Origin: an uncultured Luminiphilus sp.
Lineage (GTDB): Bacteria; Pseudomonadota; Gammaproteobacteria; Pseudomonadales; Halieaceae
Direction: 5' to 3'
NCBI GenBank assembly: GCA_943789425.1
Contig: CALSUB010000004.1
Location: forward strand, 1 to 64,000
DNA length: 64,000 nucleotides
Below the pieces are notes generated by a model, which worked only from the letters and a program-made list of their open reading frames with translations, was not told the origin of the DNA and did not search any database. This document shows positions 7,523 to 17,799 of the stretch, piece after piece; within the stretch, counting starts at the first letter, position 1, and each line of letters starts with the position of its first letter. The translations under genes and the position numbers were made by a program.

Positions 7523-8229
7523 CCGCGAATGACCTCAACCCGCTCGCCCGCAAATCGGTACACCAACCAGAGCGACAGAAAAGCAAAACACAACAAGCCC
7601 AATGCCAAGGAATGCGCCGCGTCGTAGTTAAGCGTCTCGACGTGTTCATAGATCGCAATAGAGAGCACTCGTGTCTCACCGGGAATATTGCCCCCCATCA
7701 TTAAAACCACACCAAATTCACCGACGGTATGAGCGAAGGTCAACACCGCACCCGTCAAAAACCCACGCCGCGCTAACGGGATACCCACGTTAAAAAATCG
7801 ATCGCGTGGTGACGCACCCAATGTAGCGGCGGCCTCCATCACTGACTCCGGCACCGCACGAAAGGCACTGTGGAGGGGCTGCACCATAAACGGCAACGAA
7901 TAAATCATGGAAGCGATCACAAGTCCCGCAAAAGAAAAGGTCAGTGCCTCACCCGTCACGCGAACCCACAACCCCCCAAAAAACGAATCGGGGTTCAGTA
8001 TCACCAGCAAATAAAAACCCAACACGGTCGGCGGCAACACTAACGGCATGGCGACCACCGCCTCAACAGCGGATTTAACGCGTGAAGGCGATCGTGCTAA
8101 CCACCATGCCAATGGCGTTGCCAGAGGCATAAGCAGTAACGTGGTGACCAGGGCCAGTAACCCTGTCAACCAGATGGCTTGCACATCACCCGCCACCGGT
8201 ACTCTCCAGCGGGCGAAGTTGATAACCAC
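7519..8229 (-). CDS. modB: Molybdate ABC transporter permease ModB
   Basis: A 236-residue inner-membrane permease with five to six transmembrane helices. The ABC coupling loop EAAATLGASPRDRFF sits before a proline and arginine-rich turn, as in ModB. The first ATG overlaps modA by 44 bp; a GTG a few codons later would reduce this, so the exact start is uncertain. It lies between modA and modC in the usual operon order. Confidence 0.92.
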   Translation of the reverse strand: MVINFARWRVPVAGDVQAIWLTGLLALVTTLLLMPLATPLAWWLARSPSRVKSAVEAVVAMPLVLPPTVLGFYLLVILNPDSFFGGLWVRVTGEALTFSFAGLVIASMIYSLPFMVQPLHSAFRAVPESVMEAAATLGASPRDRFFNVGIPLARRGFLTGAVLTFAHTVGEFGVVLMMGGNIPGETRVLSIAIYEHVETLNYDAAHSLALGLLCFAFLSLWLVYRFAGERVEVIRG

Positions 8230-9007
8230 CAGCCCGAATCAACTCTCGAACGGCCGGATGATCTATTTGCTCAACCCAGAAGTGTGCTGCGGGATTGTGT
8301 TGTGCGTGATCCAATAAAACCAGTGCCTGATGGATGGGCTCGTGATCCGAGAACCATAAGATCTCTGTCTCATCCATTTGCACAGTATCCCGCTTAGCGG
8401 CGATTACTAATGCTGATCGCGCGATAAACCCCGCACGAACCTGACGCTGCGTCACCATCGCCGTTACCAAATTAACATTATCAACCCGCACCAACCCGGC
8501 TAAATATCTCTCGGAAAAACCCGCCTCTCTCAGCACTGTTAGAGCCGCACTGCCATAGGGCGCAAGTGCAGGGTTCGCCAGACAAATTTCCCGCGGGTTG
8601 AGCGCACTGAGGTCACCGATTGCAATCGGCCCAACCGCTCCGGGCCACCACAGCCCTAGCTCGCCCAGCGCGTACGTTCGCTGAGACCCCGCCACCGCAT
8701 AGCCCTCCTCCACCAGTCGCTGAGGCCTGGCACGATCTGCTGCCATCAGCACATCAAAGGGGGCACCGTTGATGACCTGGCTAGCCAGCTTACCCGTTGA
8801 GCCCACAATGATGTCGTAATGATAGTCAGAGTGCGCCTCAAGATGTAGAGCAATGGCCTCTGCTGTATCGCGAAAATTTGCCGCAACCGCAATTCGTGCG
8901 CCCGCGATTGGGCGTTCCGCCGACACCGCTATGCCGTGGCCCCATAACATCCAGACCACCATGACGAGTGGCGCGTTGACGAGGCGGCACACGCGACTCA
9001 ACGACAT
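8186..9007 (-). CDS. modA: Molybdate-binding periplasmic protein ModA
   Basis: A 273-residue exported solute-binding protein with an N-terminal signal (about residues 1-30, ending near AVSA). Then come AANFRDTAEAI, VGSTGKLASQVINGAPFDV and AADRARP, the standard ModA ligand-binding segments. It delivers molybdate to ModBC. No adjacent modE is present. Molybdate would feed the molybdopterin enzymes that also depend on moeA/moaB found about 35 kb away. Confidence 0.92.
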   Translation of the reverse strand: MSLSRVCRLVNAPLVMVVWMLWGHGIAVSAERPIAGARIAVAANFRDTAEAIALHLEAHSDYHYDIIVGSTGKLASQVINGAPFDVLMAADRARPQRLVEEGYAVAGSQRTYALGELGLWWPGAVGPIAIGDLSALNPREICLANPALAPYGSAALTVLREAGFSERYLAGLVRVDNVNLVTAMVTQRQVRAGFIARSALVIAAKRDTVQMDETEILWFSDHEPIHQALVLLDHAQHNPAAHFWVEQIDHPAVRELIRAGGYQLRPLESTGGG

Positions 9008-9031
9008 ACTGCTCTCTCATTGCACTTCACG

Positions 9032-9877
9032 CTAGACGACACCTAATTCATTAAGGCGTTGCCGCAAATATTGTTGCGCGCTGTAGCGCTCCGACAGCAC
9101 CACGTCGGGACGAGGATGTAAAAACAGTGGCAGCGACATCCGACTCGCTGATTGATGAGATACGTCAGGCGTCGCGACGCGATGCGTGGTCGAGGGTAGG
9201 AAACCGCCCGTTGCTTCTTGCAGCATATCGCCAATGTTCACGATCAGCTGCCCTGGTTGCTGCGACACTGAAATCCATTCTCCCTCGGGTAGCTGAAGTT
9301 CTAACCCGGGACCGTCGGCCGCCGGCAGCAAGGTCAACAAATTAATATCTTCATGGGGTGCCGCTCTGAGCACGGGCTGACCGTCGGGGATCGGCGGATA
9401 ATGCAACACTCGCAGCATGGTCTGCTCGCTATCCACAATCATGTCGCGTAACGGTTCTGACAGCTGCGCGCTGATTGACGCAGGCAAGCTGTGTGCGATG
9501 TAGCCGAGCAAAGTGGCGCCTAGCGCCACCGCCGCACTAAAGTGCGCATCGAGATCAGTGCGGAGCGTTTCAGGACAGCGCCCCCAACTATAAAACTGAA
9601 AATATTCTTTAAAGTCTCGGTCCCGAAACCCTTTGGCATGTTCCGCCGATTGCAGCGAAAAGTAGCCGTCCTGGCTTTGTGGATTCATGGTGAAGGCACT
9701 GACCTCTTCACTCGCAAAAAACGCCAGCCAATCTTGGTAAATCCGCTCGATACGGTGGTTATCCAGAGGATGATCCACCACGGCAGCAAAACCATATTGC
9801 CGCAACGAATCAACAAAGTTGTCAGCGAAATTTGGCGCGACGTACGAGAGTTGGGGTAGCTCAAATGACATGCCCAT
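9032..9877 (-). CDS. 2-oxoglutarate/Fe(II) oxygenase, isopenicillin N synthase family
   Basis: A 281-residue non-haem iron oxygenase. The N-terminal DIOX_N region (about residues 1-115) precedes the 2OG-Fe(II) domain (about 150-255). The iron triad is H175, D177 and H232, and the 2-oxoglutarate arginine is R246 in RMS. NIGDMLQEATGGFLPSTTHRV is typical of the family. A second ATG two codons downstream (9871) could be the true start. It begins nine bases after the nupC stop, so it is almost certainly co-transcribed with that nucleoside transporter, suggesting a nucleoside- or base-derived substrate. That link is inference; the actual substrate is unknown. Confidence 0.87.
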   Translation of the reverse strand: MGMSFELPQLSYVAPNFADNFVDSLRQYGFAAVVDHPLDNHRIERIYQDWLAFFASEEVSAFTMNPQSQDGYFSLQSAEHAKGFRDRDFKEYFQFYSWGRCPETLRTDLDAHFSAAVALGATLLGYIAHSLPASISAQLSEPLRDMIVDSEQTMLRVLHYPPIPDGQPVLRAAPHEDINLLTLLPAADGPGLELQLPEGEWISVSQQPGQLIVNIGDMLQEATGGFLPSTTHRVATPDVSHQSASRMSLPLFLHPRPDVVLSERYSAQQYLRQRLNELGVV

Positions 9878-9886
9878 CGCGCCGCT

Positions 9887-11110
9887 CTACAAACCACCCA
9901 AAGACAAGAAAAACCCGGCTAAAGCGGCGCTCATTAAGTTAGACAGGCTGGCCGCTATCAGCGCCCGCATGCCGTATCGAGAAATATCATCTCTGCGACT
10001 CGGCGCGACAGCGCCCAATCCCCCCAGCAAAATAGCGATCGATGATAAATTAGCAAAGCCACAGAGCGCGAAAATGACGATCGCTTGAGCATGAGGCGAC
10101 AACTGATCGGCGATTTCGCTGTAGGACACATAGGCCACAAATTCATTGAGAATAAATTTTTGCCCAATCAGACTGCCTGCCAGCTGGGCCTCGTTCCACG
10201 GCACGCCCAACGCCCAGGCCAACGGCTGGAGCAGACCGCCTAATACCCGCTCGAGAGTGAGCTGCTCTAGTCCCACCAGCGCTCCCGCTGCCTCCAGCAT
10301 CCCATTGAGCATCGCAATGAGCGCAATGAAGGCCAGTAACATCGCACCGATAGCGCCGACCATCTGCAAACCGTTCATGGCACCCGTCGCCGCCGCATCG
10401 ATAAAATTAATATATTGCTCGCTGGCCAGCTTTTCACCGGGCGCCGGCTCAACGGGCTGATCGATCTCCGGCTCCATGAGCTTTGCCATCAGCAAACCAC
10501 CCGGGGCCGCCATAAAGCTCGCTGCGAGGAGATATTCTAAGGGCACGCCCAGTGCGACGTAGCCTGCCATTACCGAGCCAGCGATTGATGCCATCCCCCC
10601 GACCATGACCGCAAAGAGTTCTGATCGGGTCATGTCAGGAATATAGGGTCGAGCCACCAGTGGCGCCTCTGCCTGACCGACAAACACATTGGCTGCAGCC
10701 GACAACGACTCAGTGTGGCTGGTGCGCAGCAGCGCCCGGAGGCCGCCACCCATGACCTGAATTAACCACTGCATAACACGCGCGTGATACAACACAGCGA
10801 TCAATGAACTGAAAAAGATCACTACAGGTAAGACACTGAAGGCAAAAATAAAGCCTAACGAATCGCTGGGGCCTACTAGGCCACCGAACATGAACTCCAT
10901 TCCCGCACGCGAGTAGCTCAGTAGCACGGCAACATACTCTGACGCAGTGGCCAGCGCGGCGCTGCCCCAGTCGGTGAATAAGCCGATGAAGCCGATCGTG
11001 ACCTGCAATGCAAAGGCCATCCCAACCGTTCGCAATTGAATAGCGGCACGATTCGAGGAAAGCGCTACTGCAACGAGCAGTAGGAGTGTGACGCCAATCA
11101 GGCTGATCAT
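9887..11110 (-). CDS. nupC: Concentrative nucleoside transporter, NupC family
   Basis: A 407-residue inner-membrane nucleoside symporter with the three NupC parts: N-terminal helices, a gating region (about residues 95-195), and a C-terminal core. Diagnostic stretches are VFVGQAEAPLVARPYI, GYVALGVPLEYLLAASFMAAP and the C-terminal ALCGFANLSSIAI. It imports nucleosides coupled to an ion gradient. It leads an apparent operon with the oxygenase, possibly continuing to modABC, and has a long unusual leader region. Confidence 0.93.
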   Translation of the reverse strand: MISLIGVTLLLLVAVALSSNRAAIQLRTVGMAFALQVTIGFIGLFTDWGSAALATASEYVAVLLSYSRAGMEFMFGGLVGPSDSLGFIFAFSVLPVVIFFSSLIAVLYHARVMQWLIQVMGGGLRALLRTSHTESLSAAANVFVGQAEAPLVARPYIPDMTRSELFAVMVGGMASIAGSVMAGYVALGVPLEYLLAASFMAAPGGLLMAKLMEPEIDQPVEPAPGEKLASEQYINFIDAAATGAMNGLQMVGAIGAMLLAFIALIAMLNGMLEAAGALVGLEQLTLERVLGGLLQPLAWALGVPWNEAQLAGSLIGQKFILNEFVAYVSYSEIADQLSPHAQAIVIFALCGFANLSSIAILLGGLGAVAPSRRDDISRYGMRALIAASLSNLMSAALAGFFLSLGGL

Positions 11111-11194
11111 GGTCGAGGTCTCAGCGGAAAGCGCTATTTTACCTCGGCCACCTTCTCGACGACAGCGAATGCGTGACTTTGTCTGGCCATTATC

Positions 11195-11282
11195 AGGTTA
11201 GGGCAGCTAGGTTAGTTTGGGCAGCCAGGTTGGGGCAGCCAAGTTAGGGCGGCCCGGTTAGGCCGACCAGCTTAAGGCGGCG
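11195..11282. repeat. Degenerate 14-bp tandem repeat (six copies) in the nupC leader
   Basis: Units close to AGGTTAGGGCAGCC occur at 11195, 11209 (18 bp), 11227, 11241, 11255 and 11269. Sequence drift between copies points to an old slippage array. It lies 85-170 bp upstream of the nupC start, within its likely transcript. Confidence 0.75.
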
Positions 11283-11400
11283 CATCCCAATCGGGGGCCT
11301 CATGGAGAAGCAGGCTGCCCCGTGGAGACGTGCGGGGTATCCGGCGCGCCCCCCAAGTGGCGAACCGAGCGCCACCGGGGGATTGCTCAGACGATCAGGT
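11283..11400 (-). other. GC-rich hairpin region in the presumed nupC leader
   Basis: A stem at 11349-11381 pairs CCCCC and TGGCG with CGCCA and GGGGG around a 7-base loop. A second stem, CCCCG/CGGGG, lies near 11318-11337. Transcription of nupC from the AT-rich segment to the right would pass through these structures. I could not match it to a known riboswitch. Confidence 0.4.
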
Positions 11401-11695
11401 TCACCGAGTAAAAAATAACTGAGAAGACTGTTAATCCAAAAAATAATTTGCTTAAGTTATGTAAAATATCGCTGTTTAAAGCCAACATCCTGTTCCGCTC
11501 CCTTTAAATGACTGTTAGTTGTCGTTCACGGAGCCACTCTAATGAAAATAGGGTTGTCATACAGCGTTAGCACTGTGTTAGCGCCATTATTTAAACAAAA
11601 AGAATGATTTTTTTAATAAATATGAATTTAAGTTATTAATTTAGTGTTCTGAGGGCTGATTCACCAATAGAAAGGACCTGTTAGCCCTCCCGGCC
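11401..11695. other. AT-rich non-coding segment, probable nupC promoter region
   Basis: About 295 bp of distinctly AT-rich DNA with no credible reading frame, between the end of the MFS gene and the nupC leader. The base composition differs sharply from the flanking genes. It probably contains the leftward nupC promoter, though no single -35/-10 pair stands out. Confidence 0.45.
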
Positions 11696-12982
11696 CTAGT
11701 CGAACTCACGGTCGCAGCTCGCCAGCCGGGCATAGATCACCGCGCCGAACACCGATACCCCTGCCGCGGTTTGAAATACGGCATCCCAACTGCCCGTGAT
11801 GTCGAGAATCCAACCCGAGACGAAAACCGAGGCACTCGAAGCCAAGGCGGCAAGCGTATTCGTGACCCCCATCAACAAACCTGATTGATTGGGTGCTATG
11901 TCGAGATGATTGGTCGCAAAACCACCCACCGACAGCGCCGTGAGTGCGTTACTCACGGTGATAATGGTGACACTGAAAATTAAGGAATCACCCACGGTCA
12001 GCAACAGCATCGCTGCCGCAATCCCTGCAAAAGCCAAACTTTGCAGCACGCGCCTCACGGCGAGGCGATTCATTCCCCGCGCAATCAAACCGTCAAACAA
12101 ACGTCCCGCTAGCGGCGCCATAATCAGCGACATGGTGGTAGGCGCTAACGCCAGCAGCCCAGCGAGCTGCAAGTCAGCACCCATCTCTCGGTTCACAAAG
12201 GTCGGGAACCAAGACAGCACCAAATATAAAGACCAATTGATCGCGATATGCGCTACCGCAATCGCCCACACGGCTCTCGAGCGCAACATGCCTGCGATCG
12301 TTAGCTTGGGATAGTGTGTTGGTGATACTGCCTCAGCGCCCTGTGCGGCAGCATTTTCTGGCACCTCATGCCATGAGGCCGCCGTGTCCGGAGACGACCG
12401 ACCACGAAGCGCCCAAACGAGGAACCATGCCACACCCAATACACCGTATAAATAAAACGCACCTTGCCACGACCAGACGCTGATTAACCAAGGGGTGCAG
12501 ATCAGAGCAATGACACTGCCACCGGCGATCCCAGAGTTCATCAAACCGACGGCAGAGGCGCGGCGATCAGGGTGAATCCATCGGGAGTACAGCGAATAAA
12601 TAGAGGGCCACGTGACCGCCTCAGCTACCCCCATGAGAAACCGGCAACCTAGCAACATGGTGAGGCCGAGTGCCGCTGCTGCCGGAGTCAGGATCGTAAA
12701 CAACGACCAAAACAGCACGCCCAGACCGAGCACCCACTTACCACCATAGCGATCTGACAAATACCCTGCGGGGATCTGCAAGGTCACATAGCCGAGGAAA
12801 AAGGCCGACATCACCGCGCCCTGAACCGTGGGTGACCAGCCGTTGTCTGCTGCCATCGGAATGATCGCAATGGAAATCGCGATCCGATCGATCATACAAA
12901 TGTACACCGCCACAACCGTCATCAAGATCAACCAGCGGGAGCCGGGCAATGGCATAGGAACTGCTGGGCGGGGTAGACTCAT
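11696..12982 (-). CDS. MFS transporter, anion:cation symporter-like
   Basis: A 428-residue permease with twelve predicted transmembrane helices. The MFS loop motif after helix 2 reads GYLSDRYGGKWVLGLG. MGVAEAVTWPSIYSLYSRW in helix 4 and GLMNSGIAGGS in helix 5 resemble the ACS family that takes up hexuronates and other organic anions. The substrate is unknown. It lies downstream of the Oar-like receptor in the same direction, but a strong terminator separates them. Confidence 0.88.
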   Translation of the reverse strand: MSLPRPAVPMPLPGSRWLILMTVVAVYICMIDRIAISIAIIPMAADNGWSPTVQGAVMSAFFLGYVTLQIPAGYLSDRYGGKWVLGLGVLFWSLFTILTPAAAALGLTMLLGCRFLMGVAEAVTWPSIYSLYSRWIHPDRRASAVGLMNSGIAGGSVIALICTPWLISVWSWQGAFYLYGVLGVAWFLVWALRGRSSPDTAASWHEVPENAAAQGAEAVSPTHYPKLTIAGMLRSRAVWAIAVAHIAINWSLYLVLSWFPTFVNREMGADLQLAGLLALAPTTMSLIMAPLAGRLFDGLIARGMNRLAVRRVLQSLAFAGIAAAMLLLTVGDSLIFSVTIITVSNALTALSVGGFATNHLDIAPNQSGLLMGVTNTLAALASSASVFVSGWILDITGSWDAVFQTAAGVSVFGAVIYARLASCDREFD

Positions 12983-13188
12983 AAGCTACTCGTTATTCAC
13001 ACGAAACTAGGGCCGTTACTGTAGTGCAACCTCGCCACACCGGATACTCCCGGATAAGCTATGGCGTTGATTCGAATTGCACCGATTGTGGTCGAGGCTT
13101 CAGTGCTGACGCAGCCTGCGTTAGCCGCTGAGCACCACGTCGTCTAGAAATAGTACGGAAAAGATAGTGGGTTAAAGATAGTGGGGCG

Positions 13189-13214
13189 AAAAAAAAGGCG
13201 TCCGAAGACGCCTT
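13189..13214 (-). terminator. Rho-independent terminator after the Oar-like receptor
   Basis: On the minus strand GGCGTC-TTCG-GACGCC is followed by eight T. It lies 18 bases past the stop of the leftward receptor gene. Confidence 0.9.
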
Positions 13215-13231
13215 CACAACCATCGTGGATC

Positions 13232-16200
13232 TCAGAACCGATAATTAAACCCGACTCGGATCTCCCACAAAGACGGGGTGCCCCGACGAGTCTCAGCACG
13301 CCCATCATTGATATCGTCTTGTGTCACCCCATAAGGAAAATTGGCCTTGTACATCACACCCCAGTCGTCATTGAGTAGGTTGGTTAAATTATCAACGATT
13401 AAAAAGGCACTGCCGCGGTGGGAGTCAGAGAATCCTGGAAACTCCTGGCTGATTCGCATATCAACTTTACGCCACCAGCTACCGTTATTGTTGTTACGGG
13501 TTCCCGGCGCTTCGAGCACATGCTCAATAAAATCGAGATAAGGCGTAAACCCGTAAGCCGCGATGGTACCGTCCGCACCCCCTAACACGGTGCTGTAAGG
13601 CACGCCTGAAGCAGCCTGCCCATAGAGCGACACTTGCGTACGATATTCACCAAACCAGTTCGCTGTGTAATTCAGCACACCCGTGAAGCGATGCTCAATA
13701 TTGTAGTTTGAGGTCGAGAGCACTTCCTCCTCGGGATCATAAAAGGCGCGGTTCACATAATTAGAAAACGCCACCGACGATGTCATCGGGTTCACATCTT
13801 TTGCGTCCGTCCAAGCGTAACCAAACCGGATATCTAGGCCTGCATCAAATGACTTGAAGAGGCTGAAGGCCAGTGACTCGGATTCATTCCCTTTTGAGCT
13901 ATTGGTCAAAACAAACGTGGGAATGCGAGCAGAGTCGTAGACGGGATAACCGTTACCAAAGTCGTTGTATTCGCCGGTAAAGTCGAGATCCCCATGCTTG
14001 TAGATTGCCGTATCGTTGCCACGGGTCATCAGGGCGTCGGCCGTTAGCACATAGCCGTCACCAAATTCCCAGGTCAATCCCAATGAATACTTCCATTCGG
14101 TCGGCGCGTCGAAATCAGGATCGAGGTACACGATCTCGAAGTTGCTGCCATCACCCGCCGCAACCTGTTCTGCTAACTGTTTTGGGACACCCCAGCCCGG
14201 GCCACATTGTGGTGCGCTGGCTTCACAGTTCACATACTCTTGCGCGAACAAATCAACGCCTCTGATTTGCGTCTGCACTGCCGTGGTGTTGGTGTTTGAA
14301 AAGACGTTGGAATACCACACGTTCGGATTACCGCCAGAGAACAAGCCGATTCCACCGCGGACCGTAATGGCATCGCTAGCATCCCAAGTGAAGCCAAAGC
14401 GCGGCAGTATCATATCCAAATTATCAAGATTGGCGTCGTTGGAAAAACCGTAGTCCGCGACAAAATCAGGGTTAACATTGGGCTTATCGCTAGACTCGTA
14501 CCACTCGTATCGCAACCCAAGGGTCACCGCCAGTCGGTCGTTAATCTGCCATTCGTCCTGTAGGTAAAGCGTGTTGACGGCGTAACCCCAGTCCACCGCA
14601 GCATCCTGTTCGTTGTTCGAGATAGCATTACCGTAATACACCCGTGCCGCCTGACCAGCAGCAAAATTCTCGATGCCATCAAAGCGGATTTCGGTATCAA
14701 CATGCTGATAAAACAAGTTATAAATCTGCATGTCCTCGCGCTCAAATCCCGCGGTGATGGTGTGATTGTTCAGCGTATAAGACCCTCGCGCAACCAACTG
14801 TTCAATTTCGTAGTTCATCTCGTTGGCTTGGCGACTATCGTCTTGGCCGAGGTACACATCCACCTCATCGAGCTCAACGCGAAACTCAGCAAAGTCCTTT
14901 CCACCAACCGCTTGCTGCAGAAAATCGACGTCGTTGAGCGAATAACGAATTTCAGTGGAGAAGCGGTCATTCCAATCCGCGTACCAGTTCACGTTATAGG
15001 TGGTGAGCTCTGCTCCCCGCTTGTAAAAGTGCTTATCAAATTCGAATTCGTCGAGGTCGCCATCCGATGGCGTAAAGTTAAACGAGTCGTTGTACATGTA
15101 GGTGACCGACACACGATGCGCATCGTTGATGTACCAGTCGGCTTTCAGCAAATATTTTTCGTCTTCGAAATCAAATGCTTCTGAAGCAGTGCGTCCTGGC
15201 TCATAGCCGTAGACCTCTCGTGCAATGCGCGCAATCTCGTCTAAATCGGCCTGTGCGACGGGCACTTCATTGATGGCACCCGAGCCGATCGCGCCGCGAT
15301 TATTCAAATCGGCGCCGTCATATTTTTCATAGGCACCATAAAAGAAGAGGGTATCGGGGATGATGGCACCGCCGAGCTCCATGCCCCAGCGCGTCTCGTC
15401 ATAATCCTGAGAGGCAATACTGTCGCCCTCCAGCTTATCGCCCCGGAGTGAGTCACTGCCATAGTCAAAGAAAATCGAGCCAAATAGCTCGTTACTGCCA
15501 GTTTTTGTGACCGCATTGATGTTACAGGCTGAGAAGCCGCCATAAACGACATCCATCGGCGCTAACTCCACGGCAACACTGGAAATAGCGTCATAGGGGA
15601 AGGGCATACGCTGTGTCGGGATATCCATTGCTATTGAGACCAAACCCATCATTGAGTCGAACGCCGTCGACAGTCAGACTGTTATAGCGAGGATTCGCGC
15701 CATTACATTGCACGGCATCGGTGCCGCTAGACTGATCGACATACAGACGAGGGTCCTGCTGGATCACGTCGGTGATATTACGATTCACTGAGGGAGAATC
15801 TTGCAACGACGCCAAATTAAAGACCGCGCTGGGACCCACTGCGGTATCCATGGCGACTCGCGTGCCCACAACGATCACCTCTTCCTCTGCGTCGAGGCGA
15901 TAATTCATGACTTCTGACTGGCCTACCGCCAATAGCAACGACGCAGTGGACGCTTTTTGCCACCCGTTGGCATCGACGGCGATGTCATAGGCCACACCCG
16001 CAGGTAAGCCCCTGACCGAATAAAACCCACCCGCGTCTGTGGTCACGGTTTTGGTCACACCGGTTGTGTTACTCGTCACCATAACGGTTGCCCCCGCCAG
16101 GGGTTCTCCGCTACTGGTACTGACCGCGCCGCGCACAATCGCGGAGGTTTCTTGAGCATATACACTGGGAGCCAAGGTCATCGCACTCGCAATGGCGGTG

Positions 16201-16259
16201 CTGGCGATGGCTCTCGATAAAATGTTTCGAGCAAAAATGGACGCGAACGGATACTTCAT
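13232..16259 (-). pseudogene. Oar-like TonB-dependent receptor, frame broken by one base
   Basis: A large outer-membrane receptor of about 1,008 residues if read through. The start at 16259 has an AGGAG site eight bases upstream. A signal peptide ends near SVYA, followed by a carboxypeptidase-regulatory-like domain (about 30-115), a plug with NITDVIQQDPRLYVDQS, VDGVRLNDGFGLNSNGYP, and a long beta barrel ending in F. The frame shifts at 15618-15620: GGG there (CCC on the coding strand) should be two bases, restoring NGYPTQRMPFPYDAI. As given, it splits into products of about 222 and up to 806 residues. Sequencing error or recent mutation are both possible. The ligand is unknown. Confidence 0.85.
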
Positions 16260-16387
16260 GATGGGTCTCCTGGGAACGAGAAACACGGCGAAAAATGGGA
16301 CTGCGATTGCATGTCACCGATGCCAGCTTAAAAGATCATCGTGACAAATTAATGACAGGGTGAATTTAAATGCGATGCGCGGTTGCG

Positions 16388-17497
16388 TCAATCCAGCGTT
16401 GCCAACAGCTCCTTACTGAAAGCATTGAGACCCGAGGTCTCACCTGAACGCACAACCTTTGGCCAGTCCGGATTCGCAATCAGAGCGCGGCCAACCGCCA
16501 CCAGATCGAAATCGCCTCGATCGAGCATTTCGAGCAGCCGATCTATGGATGCGGGCTCACTGGACGCGCCATCGCCTTCAGCAGGTTGAGAAATAAAGTC
16601 TTGATCGAGGCTGACACTGCCGACGGTGATCGTCGGCATGCCCGTGATCTTCTTCACCCATCCGGCGAGGTTCAGGTCGACTGCCGTCAAACTCCGGCTC
16701 CCAAAAGCGACGCTGGCTGCAGTGGAAGGCATCCACACCCGCCTCGATCAATGGCTGAAGAAAGGCTTCCAACAGCTGAGGTGTGGGTGCGAGACGCGCA
16801 GCGAAGTCTTGTTGCTTCCATTGCGACCAGCGCAGCAAGATTGGGAAGTCAGGGCCCACTTCTGCCCGGCACGCCTCAATAATTTCGACGATAAAACGGC
16901 CTCGGGCTTGCATTGAACCGCCATAGTGATCGGTCCGCTGATTCGTCCCCTCCCAAAAAAACTGATCAAGCAATAGCCGTGCGCGCCGTGAATTTCGACG
17001 GCATCAAAACCCAGTTTTTGGGCATCCCGCGCACCCTCCGCAAAGCTGCGCACCACATCATCAATGTCCTGTTGCGTCATGATGTGCCGAGCGACTTTGC
17101 CCGGCACATTCATGCCCGACGGCGTATACCCATCGACATCACCCTCAGGCAGCGTGCCTCGCTTGCGCATGCCACCGCAATGCCACAGCTGCGGCGCTAT
17201 TTTCCCGCCCTCCGCATGAACCGCATCGACCACTTTTTTCCAGCCGGCGAGCCGGTCTTCACCGTGGAAATACGGCACATTTTCATAACCACTTGCGGCA
17301 ATGTGATTGGGGCAGGTGCCCTCAGTAATAATCAACCCAACACCACCCGCTGCGCGGCGTCGATAGTATTCAACAGAGGCATCACTGGGCTTATTGTCGG
17401 GCGACATGCCCCGTGTCATGGGCGCCATCACAATGCGATTGTCTGTGTGTAAGGATTTCAGTGCGAAGGAGGTAAATAGACTGTCAGTGGCGGACAT
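16388..17497 (-). pseudogene. NADH:flavin oxidoreductase (old yellow enzyme family), two compensating frame breaks
   Basis: A FMN-dependent TIM-barrel oxidoreductase of about 370 residues. The start MSATDSLFTSFALKS at 17497 is followed by NRIVMAPMTRG, GVGLIITEGT, DAVEIHGAHGY, DQFFWEGTNQRTDHYGGS, AFHCSQRRFWEPEF and MPTITVGSV, all typical. One base is missing near 16972 (AA should be AAA) and one is extra near 16679. The second restores the original frame, so only residues about 175-272 are misread. The paired defects look like base-call errors, but a decayed gene cannot be excluded. Confidence 0.82.
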
Positions 17498-17554
17498 AGG
17501 GGGGACTCTCTCTGTCTCTAGCGGAATCTGGTTTCTCGACGCCTGGCTGTCGGC

Positions 17555-17590
17555 TCTCAGCACACCACGATAAACATCGTGGTCTCAGCA
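17555..17590. repeat. Palindrome flanked by 8-bp direct repeats upstream of the OYE gene
   Basis: ACCACGAT-AAAC-ATCGTGGT (17564-17583) is a perfect 8-bp inverted repeat, flanked by direct copies of TCTCAGCA at 17555-17562 and 17583-17590. It lies 67-86 bp upstream of the oxidoreductase start. It could be an operator or a tiny mobile remnant. The rest of the 302-bp gap to galE shows no gene. Confidence 0.45.
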
Positions 17591-17799
17591 ACAGCGCATT
17601 CGCAAGGGTCGGCAGATTATCGTAAATATCAGATGGGTGCTCACACTTTTAAGGTGAGGTGAGAGATCTCCGCGCATCAGTACCGGTGCGGGCCACCCAG
17701 CGCTGCCTATACGCTACCTCGACCCGGTGCGCTCAGCGAGGCGCGATTTGATCACCTGCTGCCACTCTGGCGCGATCTATTACCCCAGACCGAGGACGC

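Noticed and set aside
11195-11282. Integron attC-like GCCTAAC motifs
   Set aside because: The motifs recur as direct repeats with no matching inverse core, cassette or integrase gene.
14702-15184. 160-codon rightward frame inside the Oar-like receptor
   Set aside because: Antisense shadow of the receptor barrel; valine/isoleucine-rich from reversed codons.
16913-17452. 179-codon rightward frame opposite the OYE gene
   Set aside because: Antisense of a recognised oxidoreductase; no independent motif or ribosome-binding site.
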